NCBI GenBank assembly: GCA_026125895.1
Contig: JAHCKG010000025.1
Coordinates: 1-64,000 of the forward strand
From: Pseudolabrys sp.
GTDB lineage: Bacteria > Pseudomonadota > Alphaproteobacteria > Rhizobiales > Xanthobacteraceae
Direction: 5' to 3'
DNA length: 64,000 nucleotides
The position numbers were made by a program, and so were the translations under genes. Of the stretch, positions 58,389-64,000 are shown in pieces; position 1 is the stretch's first letter, and every line of letters begins with the position of its first letter. The notes beneath the pieces are model-generated. The model ran no database searches and was not told the DNA's origin. It saw only the letters and a list, made by a program, of their open reading frames with translations.

Positions 58389-59711
58389 ATGCGAATGAAG
58401 TATGCTTTGCTCGGGGCGGCTCTGACGGTCGCGACCGCGCTGCCGGTGGCGCCCGCGAGCGCCGCCGATACGATCTACGTGCCGCTGTTCTCGTACCGCA
58501 CCGGACCGTTCGCCGGCTCGGGCACGCCGATCGTCAACGGCATGGCCGATTATCTCAACATGCTCAATGAGCGCGATGGCGGCATCGGCGGCGTCAAACT
58601 TGTGGTCGAGGAATGCGAGACCGGTTACGACACCAAGAAAGGTCTCGAGTGCTACGAGCAGGTGAAGTCGAAGAACCCGGTCGTCACCAACCCCTATTCG
58701 ACCGGCATCACGCTGCCGCTGATCGCGAAGGCGGCGCTCGACAAGATTCCGGTGCTGTCGATGGCCTACGGCCTGTCGGCTTCGGCTGACGGCAACAATT
58801 TCCCGTGGGTGTTCAACCCGCCGGCGACCTATTGGGACGGCGCGTCGATGTTCGTCGCCTATGCCGGAAAGCAGGAAGGCGGCCTCGACAAGCTGAAGGG
58901 CAAGAAGCTCGGCCTCGTCTATCTCGACGCGCCCTACGGCAAGGAGCCGATTCCGCTTCTGGAGGCGATGGCCAAGGATTACGGCTTCGAGCTGAAGCTC
59001 TATCCGGTGCCGGCCGCCGAGATGCAGAACCAGTCGTCGCAGTGGCTCAACATCCGCCGCGATCGTCCGGACTGGATCTATCTCCAGGGCTTCGGCGCCA
59101 TGAACCCGACCGCGGTCAAGGAAGCCGCCAAGATCAACTACAAGATGGATCACCTGATCGGTAACTGGTGGGCCGGCGGTGACGACGATGCGCGTCCGGC
59201 CGGCGATGGCGCCAAGGGCTATCTGTCGCTCGACTTCAACCAGGTCGGCACAGATTTCCCGGTCATCCAGGACATCATCAAGCACCTCGTTGACAAGGGT
59301 AAGAGCCAGACGCCGAAGGACAAGGTCGGTGAGAATCTCTACAACCGCGGCGTCCTCAACTCGATGATCATTGCCGAGGGTATCCGCAACGCGCAGAAGA
59401 TCACCGGCAAGAAAGTGATCGACGGTGCCGACATGCGGCGTGGTCTCGAGACCCTCGAGATCTCTGCCGCGCGCCTCAAGGAAATGGGTGCGGATGGCTT
59501 TGCCGCGCCGATGAAGGTGACCTGCGCCGACCATAGCGGTCATAACGCGGCCTATATGGCGAAGTGGGACGGCACCAAGTGGACCAAGGGCTCCGATTGG
59601 ATCGAGCCGATTAAGGATAAGGTCATGCCGCTGATCGACGAAGCGTCCAAGGCTTATGCCGCCGGCAATGCCGGCTGGCCGAAGCGCACCGAGCCCTGCG
59701 ACGCGAAGTAG
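58389..59711 (+). CDS. Liv-type substrate-binding protein (Peripla_BP_6)
   Basis: This 440-residue periplasmic binding protein has a signal peptide ending PASAADT. The mature part begins IYVPLFSYRTGPFAGSGTPIVNGMADYLNML and has the two-lobed type I fold with ECETGYDTKKGLECYEQ, NPYSTGITLPLIAKAALDKIPVLSMAYG and DWIYLQGFGAMNPTAVKEAAKI. ATG 58389 is preceded by GGGAGGGAA. It is of the longer (about 430) class often found with aromatic-acid or amide uptake rather than the classic leucine protein. It supplies LivHM/GF in this cluster. Ligand cannot be fixed by reading. Confidence 0.93.
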   Translation: MRMKYALLGAALTVATALPVAPASAADTIYVPLFSYRTGPFAGSGTPIVNGMADYLNMLNERDGGIGGVKLVVEECETGYDTKKGLECYEQVKSKNPVVTNPYSTGITLPLIAKAALDKIPVLSMAYGLSASADGNNFPWVFNPPATYWDGASMFVAYAGKQEGGLDKLKGKKLGLVYLDAPYGKEPIPLLEAMAKDYGFELKLYPVPAAEMQNQSSQWLNIRRDRPDWIYLQGFGAMNPTAVKEAAKINYKMDHLIGNWWAGGDDDARPAGDGAKGYLSLDFNQVGTDFPVIQDIIKHLVDKGKSQTPKDKVGENLYNRGVLNSMIIAEGIRNAQKITGKKVIDGADMRRGLETLEISAARLKEMGADGFAAPMKVTCADHSGHNAAYMAKWDGTKWTKGSDWIEPIKDKVMPLIDEASKAYAAGNAGWPKRTEPCDAK

Positions 59712-59724
59712 GCGCGCTGCTTCT

Positions 59725-59852
59725 TACCCTCCCCCTTGTGGGGAGGGTCGCGAGCGAAAGCGAGCGGGGTGGGGGTCATTGCAAATTCGATCACCCCCAC
59801 CCCACTCACCTCACTGCGTTCGGTGAGTGACCCTCCCCACAAGGGGGAGGGT
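59725..59852. repeat. Palindromic element (ACCCTCCCCCTTGTGGGGAGGGT class) between the binding-protein gene and livF
   Basis: The left hairpin ACCCTCCCCCTTGTGGGGAGGGT and right hairpin ACCCTCCCCACAAGGGGGAGGGT enclose GCGAAAGCGAGCGGGGTGGGGGT and ACCCCCACCCCACTCACC. It is 13 bases downstream of the binding-protein stop, so it may protect that transcript end. Confidence 0.88.
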
Positions 59853-59869
59853 AGAGAAAGGCAGATGCC

Positions 59870-60712
59870 GTGACTTCTACAGCAACAAACACCGCCCCAG
59901 CCCCCGCGACCGCCAAGATCCTCGCGGTGAACAACATCGAGGTGATCTACGATCACGTCATCCTGGTGCTGAAGGGCGTGTCGCTCGAGGTGCCGCAGGG
60001 CGGCATCGTCGCGCTGCTGGGCGCCAACGGCGCCGGCAAGACCACGACGCTGAAGGCAATCTCCAATCTGCTGCATGCCGAGCGCGGCGACGTCACCAAG
60101 GGCTCGATCATATTCGACGGCGCCGAGGTGCAGGACATGTCGCCGAACGACCTGGTGCGGCGCGGCTGCATTCAGGTGATGGAGGGCCGGCACTGCTTCG
60201 GTCATCTTACCATCGAAGAGAACCTTCTGACCGGCGCCTTCACCCGGCGCGACGGCAAGGCCGCGATCCGGCGCGACATGGATCTGGTCTATTCCTATTT
60301 TCCGCGGCTGTCGGAACGCAAGAATTCGATGGCCGGCTATACATCGGGCGGCGAGCAGCAGATGTGTGCGGTCGGGCGCGCGATGATGGCGAAGCCGAAG
60401 ATGATCCTGCTCGACGAACCGTCGATGGGCCTGGCGCCGCAGGTCGTCGAGGAGATCTTCAGCATCGTCAAGAACCTCAACGCCAAGGAAGGCGTGTCGT
60501 TTCTGCTCGCCGAGCAGAACACCAACATGGCGCTGCGCTATGCCGACTATGGCTACATTCTGGAAAACGGCCGCGTGGTGATGGACGGCGCCGCCAAGTC
60601 GCTGGCCGAGAACGCCGACGTCAAGGAATTCTACCTCGGCATCTCCGAGGGACGTCGCAAGTCGTTCCGCGAGGGCAAGCACTATCGCCGGCGCAAGCGG
60701 TGGCTGGCGTGA
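59870..60712 (+). CDS. livF: Branched-chain-type amino-acid ABC transporter ATPase, LivF-like
   Basis: This 280-residue ATPase is the second of the Liv pair. Walker A is GANGAGKTT (Ala replaces the usual Pro), the signature is TSGGEQQMCAVGRAM, Walker B is ILLDEPSMGLAPQVVEE, the H-loop replaced by LLAEQNTNMALRYADYGYILENG, and the C-terminal extension is FYLGISEGRRKSFREGKHYRRRKRW (basic). The start is GTG 59870, with AAAGG upstream. It works with LivG. It is separated from the rest of the operon by palindromic repeats on both sides, but retains the gene order. Confidence 0.94.
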   Translation: MTSTATNTAPAPATAKILAVNNIEVIYDHVILVLKGVSLEVPQGGIVALLGANGAGKTTTLKAISNLLHAERGDVTKGSIIFDGAEVQDMSPNDLVRRGCIQVMEGRHCFGHLTIEENLLTGAFTRRDGKAAIRRDMDLVYSYFPRLSERKNSMAGYTSGGEQQMCAVGRAMMAKPKMILLDEPSMGLAPQVVEEIFSIVKNLNAKEGVSFLLAEQNTNMALRYADYGYILENGRVVMDGAAKSLAENADVKEFYLGISEGRRKSFREGKHYRRRKRWLA

Positions 60713-60720
60713 TCTCTTTT

Positions 60721-60850
60721 TACCCTCCCTCTTGTGGGGAGGGTCGCGGGCGAAGCGAGCGGGGTGGGGGTGGTCGCTATGCCCGACGACCCCCACCCCG
60801 ATTGCCTTCGCTGCGCTTCGGCAATCGACCCTCCCCACAAGGGGGAGGGT
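60721..60850. repeat. Palindromic element (ACCCTCCCTCTTGTGGGGAGGGT class) between livF and the PaaK-like gene
   Basis: The left hairpin ACCCTCCCTCTTGTGGGGAGGGT and right hairpin ACCCTCCCCACAAGGGGGAGGGT are joined by GCGAGCGGGGTGGGGGT and ACCCCCACCCCGATTGCC. It is nearly identical to 32208-32338 and 59725-59852. The PaaK-like gene starts 15 bases after its end. Confidence 0.88.
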
Positions 60851-60864
60851 GAAGGAAGCAAGCA

Positions 60865-62097
60865 ATGTCCCCGCACTACGACTCCCTCGAAACCCGCGAC
60901 CCCGCCCAGCGTGACCGCGAGCAGTTCGCCAAGCTGCCAGCCATGGTAGCCCATGCGATGAAGGCGTCCGGCTGGGCGAAGCATCTCGCCGGCATTGATG
61001 CAGCGTCAGTCACCTCGGGCGCGGCGCTGGCGAAGCTGCCGGTGATGCGCAAGTCCGACATCGTGGCGTTGCAGAAGGAGCACCCGCCGTTTGGCGGCCT
61101 CAACGTCACGCCGCCGGGCAAGGCGAAACGCCTTTTGATGTCGCCGGGACCGATCTTCGAACCGGAGGGCTACGGCGACGACTGGTGGGGCGCGGCGCGC
61201 GCCTGCTTTGCCGCCGGCATGCGCGAGGGCGACATCGTGCACAATTCCTTCGCCTATCACCTGACGCCGGGCGGCTTCATCCTCGAATCCGGGGCGCACA
61301 AGGTCGGCTGCGCCGTCATTCCCGGCGGCGTCGGCAACACCGAGCAGCAGACCGACGCCATCGCGCACTACAAGCCGTCGGCCTATATCGGCACGCCGGA
61401 TTTCCTCAAGATCCTGCTCGACACCGCGCAGAAGACCGGCAAGGACGCGTCCTCGATCAGGCGCGGCCTGGTTTCCGGCGCGGCGCTGCCGGCCTCGCTG
61501 CGCGAGGAATTGCGCGGCCGCGGCGTTTCGGTGCTGCAGTGCTACGCCACCGCCGAACTCGGCGTCATCGCCTATGAGAGCGCGGCGAAGGACGGCATGA
61601 TCGTCAACGAGCACGTGCTGCTCGAGATCGTGCGACCGGGCACCGGCGATCCGGTGGCCGCCGGCGAGGTGGGAGAGGTGGTCGTCACCTCGTTCAATCC
61701 GGACTATCCGATGGTCCGGCTCGCCACCGGCGACCTGTCGGCGATCCTGGCGGGCCCATCGCCCTGTGGACGGACCAACATCCGCATCAAGGGCTGGATG
61801 GGCCGCGCCGACCAGACCGCCAAGATCAAAGGCATGTTCGTGCATCCCAAGCAGGTCGCGGAAGTCGCCGCGCGGCATCCGGAACTCGCGCGCCTGCGAC
61901 TGGTCGTGGGCCGCGCCGCCGAGCAGGACACCATGACGCTGATGGCGGAGGTGGGATCCGCAGCCGGCACCCTGGCCGAGGCGGTGGCGGCGACGCTGCA
62001 ATCGGTGACCAAGCTGCGCGGCGAGGTGCGGCTGGTCGCGCCCGGTTCGCTGCCCAATGACGGCAAGGTGATCGCCGACGAGCGGCCGGTGGGGTGA
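60865..62097 (+). CDS. Phenylacetate-CoA-ligase-like AMP-binding enzyme (PaaK family)
   Basis: This 410-residue ligase resembles PaaK. The N-terminus contains LPAMVAHAMKASGWAKHLAGID and LPVMRKSDIVALQKEHPPFGGL. A region that would be the P-loop is not classic (LLMSPGPIFEPEGYGDDWW), and AMP-binding motifs further on are recognisable (CYATAELGVIAYESAAKDGMIVNEHVLLEIV, VVVTSFNPDYPMVRLATGDLSAIL, RIKGWMGRADQTAKIKGMFVHPKQV). Family members activate aryl-acetic acids or related small carboxylates. Given indolepyruvate oxidoreductase in the block, aryl-acetic acids are plausible. ATG 60865 is directly downstream of a palindromic repeat. Confidence 0.88.
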   Translation: MSPHYDSLETRDPAQRDREQFAKLPAMVAHAMKASGWAKHLAGIDAASVTSGAALAKLPVMRKSDIVALQKEHPPFGGLNVTPPGKAKRLLMSPGPIFEPEGYGDDWWGAARACFAAGMREGDIVHNSFAYHLTPGGFILESGAHKVGCAVIPGGVGNTEQQTDAIAHYKPSAYIGTPDFLKILLDTAQKTGKDASSIRRGLVSGAALPASLREELRGRGVSVLQCYATAELGVIAYESAAKDGMIVNEHVLLEIVRPGTGDPVAAGEVGEVVVTSFNPDYPMVRLATGDLSAILAGPSPCGRTNIRIKGWMGRADQTAKIKGMFVHPKQVAEVAARHPELARLRLVVGRAAEQDTMTLMAEVGSAAGTLAEAVAATLQSVTKLRGEVRLVAPGSLPNDGKVIADERPVG

Positions 62098-62109
62098 GTC
62101 GCACCTTTT

Positions 62110-62234
62110 CCCTCCCCCCGCGAAGCGGTGGGGAGGGTCGGATTGCGAAGCAATCCGGGGTGGGGGGCCTTGACCGAAAGAGCCCCCACCCCCGACCCCT
62201 CCCCACTGCTCGCTTCGCTCGCGGGGGAGGGGAG
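62110..62234. repeat. Palindromic element (CCCTCCCC-GCGAAGC-GGGGAGGG class)
   Basis: The left part CCCTCCCCCCGCGAAGCGGTGGGGAGGG with ATTGCGAAGCAAT hairpin is mirrored by CCCCCACCCCCGACCCCTCCCC...GCGAGCGGGGGAGGGG-like arms on the right. It lies between the PaaK-like and ferrochelatase genes. Confidence 0.82.
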
Positions 62235-62279
62235 GCGCAAGTCTTGACGCCCTCGCGCATTTGCTCCTGATTGCGGCCC

Positions 62280-63320
62280 ATGACCGACGCCGCCGCCAAT
62301 CCGCATTTGCCGCCGAGCCACCCCAAGGTGCCGCCGCGCCGCGTCGGCGTGCTGCTCGTCAATCTCGGCACGCCGGACGCCACCGACTACTGGTCGATGC
62401 GCCGCTATCTCAAGGAATTCCTGTCCGACCGCCGTGTCATCGAGGAAAACCCGGTCAAATGGTGGCTGGTGCTCAACCTCATCATTCTGACGTTCCGGCC
62501 GAGCCGCAAAGGGCGCGACTACGACAAGATCTGGAATCGCGAGCGCAACGAGTCCTTCCTGAAAACCATCACGCGCTCGCAATCGGAAAAGCTCGCCGCC
62601 GATCTGAGCGGTGATGCGCGCATCGTCGTCGACTGGGCCATGCGCTACGGCAATCCGTCGATCAAATCGCGGCTCGACGCGCTGCAGGCGCAGGGCTGCG
62701 ACCGCATCCTGATCGTGCCGCTCTATCCGCAGTATGCCGCCGCCACCACCGCGACCGTCGCCGACAAGGCTTTCGAGGCGCTGATGCAGATGCGCTGGCA
62801 GCCGGCGGTACGCATCGCGCCGGCGTACTTCGACAACCCGGTCTATATCAACGCGCTGGCGACCTCGCTGGAAGCTTCGCTCGCCAAGCTGCCCTTCAGG
62901 CCGGACGTCATCCTCGCCTCGTTCCACGGCATGCCCGAAGAGTATCTGCACAAGGGCGATCCCTATTACTGCCAGTGCCATGCCACCGCGCGGCTGCTGC
63001 GCGAACGCCTGAAGATGGACGACAAGCAACTGATGATGACGTTCCAGTCGCGCTTCGGCCCGGCGGAGTGGCTCAAGCCCTACACCGACAAGACGGTGGA
63101 GGCGCTGGCGCAGAAGGGCGTGAAGAACCTCGCCATCATCACGCCGGGTTTTTCGTCGGACTGCCTGGAGACGCTGGAAGAGATCGCGATGGAGAACGCC
63201 GGCATCTTCAAGGAGCACGGCGGCGAGAACTTCGCGGCGATTCCGTGCCTCAACGATTCGGCCGAGGGCATGGCGGTGATCCGCGACGTCGTCGACCGCG
63301 AGCTCGAGGGCTGGGTCTGA
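62280..63320 (+). CDS. hemH: Ferrochelatase
   Basis: This 346-residue enzyme inserts Fe(II) into protoporphyrin IX as the last step of haem synthesis. The active-site His is H216 in ILASFHGMPEEYLHKGDPYYCQC; the conserved Glu lies in SDCLETLEEIAMEN. Other family segments are VLLVNLGTPDA at the N-terminus, VIVDWAMRYGNP-like IVVDWAMRYGNPSI, and PLYPQYAAATTATV. ATG 62280 gives a start homologous to rhizobial enzymes; TTG 62271 is three codons further up. It is a stand-alone gene. Cys residues for a [2Fe-2S] cluster of the eukaryotic type are not obvious at the C-terminus. Confidence 0.96.
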   Translation: MTDAAANPHLPPSHPKVPPRRVGVLLVNLGTPDATDYWSMRRYLKEFLSDRRVIEENPVKWWLVLNLIILTFRPSRKGRDYDKIWNRERNESFLKTITRSQSEKLAADLSGDARIVVDWAMRYGNPSIKSRLDALQAQGCDRILIVPLYPQYAAATTATVADKAFEALMQMRWQPAVRIAPAYFDNPVYINALATSLEASLAKLPFRPDVILASFHGMPEEYLHKGDPYYCQCHATARLLRERLKMDDKQLMMTFQSRFGPAEWLKPYTDKTVEALAQKGVKNLAIITPGFSSDCLETLEEIAMENAGIFKEHGGENFAAIPCLNDSAEGMAVIRDVVDRELEGWV

Positions 63321-63442
63321 CGACCCGTCGCCCGGGCCTCAACACCTCGTTAACCATAGCGCTTTAACGTCCGTTAACCACTTCCCGCCGTCCGCGGGCG
63401 GAGGCGCGTGCGCGCGCTTCCTCGCGGCCGGTTCCAGGAGGC

Positions 63443-64000
63443 TTGTCACTGGACGTGCTGCGCTCCCGTCGCGCCATATACGCCGGCTCCCGCCCGCTGG
63501 TCGGCCTGATGACGGCCGCCTGCGTGCTGGCGCTCGGCGTCGGCGGCGTGCGAGCACAGATCGTGACGCCGAATTCGTCCGACCCGTTCGCGCCGAAATC
63601 CGCCCTGCCGCGAAAACCGCAAAGCTTTCAGAAGTTCGGTCCGAAGGAACAGGCGCAGCTCGCCCAGACGCCGACCTTCACCGAACCGCCGTCGGCGGCG
63701 GGCGACACCGGCTTCGATTCGACCAACAGCAAGAAGGCCAAAGCCAAGGCGCGGGCCCAGGCGGCCAAGAAGCCGGGCGTGACGGCACGCGCGCAGGCGA
63801 CGCCGGCCGACCAGCCGCCGCCCGCGGCCATTTCCCCGTATCAGGTGCCATTCCCGGCGACGCCCAGTCCTTCGGCCAAAAACGCGATGGCCTCGGCCGA
63901 CGGCGCGCCGCCGGTCGAGATCGGGCCGATCCGCAAGCCCGTGAAGAAGCGCAAGAGCGAAGAGGACGACGACCCTTACGCCCAGCTCGGCGTGCACGCC
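63443..64000 (+). CDS. Outer-membrane beta-barrel protein, 5' part (BBP2-type), truncated by window end
   Basis: The frame is open from the start region to base 64000 with no stop: 186 residues visible. A hydrophobic signal segment (GLMTAACVLALGVGGVRAQ) is followed by a long Lys/Ala/Pro-rich linker and the acidic-to-core transition EEDDDPYAQLGVHA, which is how alphaproteobacterial putative beta-barrel porin 2 proteins begin. The start is uncertain: AGGAGG at 63436-63441 is one base before TTG 63443, seven before CTG 63449 and 13 before GTG 63455. Function (envelope or polysaccharide-related porin) cannot be tested without the missing barrel. Confidence 0.7.
   Translation, partial: MSLDVLRSRRAIYAGSRPLVGLMTAACVLALGVGGVRAQIVTPNSSDPFAPKSALPRKPQSFQKFGPKEQAQLAQTPTFTEPPSAAGDTGFDSTNSKKAKAKARAQAAKKPGVTARAQATPADQPPPAAISPYQVPFPATPSPSAKNAMASADGAPPVEIGPIRKPVKKRKSEEDDDPYAQLGVHA

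Noticed and set aside
28245-62234. CRISPR array
   Set aside because: The repeated palindromes are scattered single copies separated by genes; there are no regular spacers and no cas genes.

Overview
The window is a contiguous piece of a G+C-rich alphaproteobacterial chromosome. The closest fit is the order Hyphomicrobiales, in the Bradyrhizobium / Xanthobacteraceae neighbourhood. This rests on the style of the gene products: paired homospermidine synthase and ornithine decarboxylase, TAXI-type TRAP transporters, a Liv-type ABC cluster with an acyl-CoA synthetase, and a 1159-residue fused indolepyruvate ferredoxin oxidoreductase. It also rests on the many short palindromic intergenic elements. 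No rRNA, tRNA, CRISPR array, integrase or complete insertion sequence was seen. Species cannot be named from the sequence alone.

Layout. 1-3.4 kb: the 3' part of an RND efflux permease, a small DUF6494-like protein and a bactofilin. 3.4-13.9 kb: two complete TAXI-TRAP uptake systems on opposite strands flank a DctB/DctD-like two-component system; a sigma-54-type promoter lies in front of the first system. 13.9-16.7 kb: a ZnuABC-type metal ABC transporter with a Zur-box-like palindrome over its promoter. 16.8-21 kb: small conserved proteins, an L,D-transpeptidase, a glycine-zipper lipoprotein, and a CobW-family GTPase with a WD40 partner. 21.2-25 kb: polyamine block (homospermidine synthase, GNAT, ornithine decarboxylase) with a long structured leader ahead of the decarboxylase. 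25.2-35.2 kb: P1B ATPase, YciE-like stress protein, M3 peptidase, gamma-glutamyltransferase relative, CDF exporter, and a DUF1007 plus NicO/RcnA-like Ni/Co pair. 35.4-43.5 kb: nitronate monooxygenase, a cobalt-type nitrile hydratase operon, a DctQM TRAP pair, an SDR, one AT-rich nuclease-like insertion, and an acyl-CoA dehydrogenase. 43.6-48.5 kb: FliK-like and FlhB-C-like proteins, an OmpA-family protein, and an ABC exporter. 48.8-62.1 kb: indolepyruvate oxidoreductase, Crp/Fnr regulator, acyl-CoA synthetase, LivGHM, binding protein, LivF and PaaK-like ligase. 62.3-64 kb: ferrochelatase and the 5' end of an outer-membrane beta-barrel gene.

Three themes link the genes. The first is solute uptake coupled to degradation of organic acids, aromatic compounds and nitriles; the 48.8-62.1 kb block reads as one module that imports an aryl or branched acid (or amino acid) and converts it to acyl-CoA. 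The second is transition-metal homeostasis: Zn uptake, CobW, CDF, Ni/Co and P1B genes, several with histidine-rich tails. The third is polyamine synthesis. The most distinctive points are the TAXI-TRAP / sigma-54 arrangement, the structured decarboxylase leader, the AT-rich PD-(D/E)XK-like gene at 41.4-42.2 kb, the histidine-tailed nitrile hydratase alpha subunit, and the dense palindromic repeats, some inside operons. No wholly new multi-gene system can be claimed from sequence alone.
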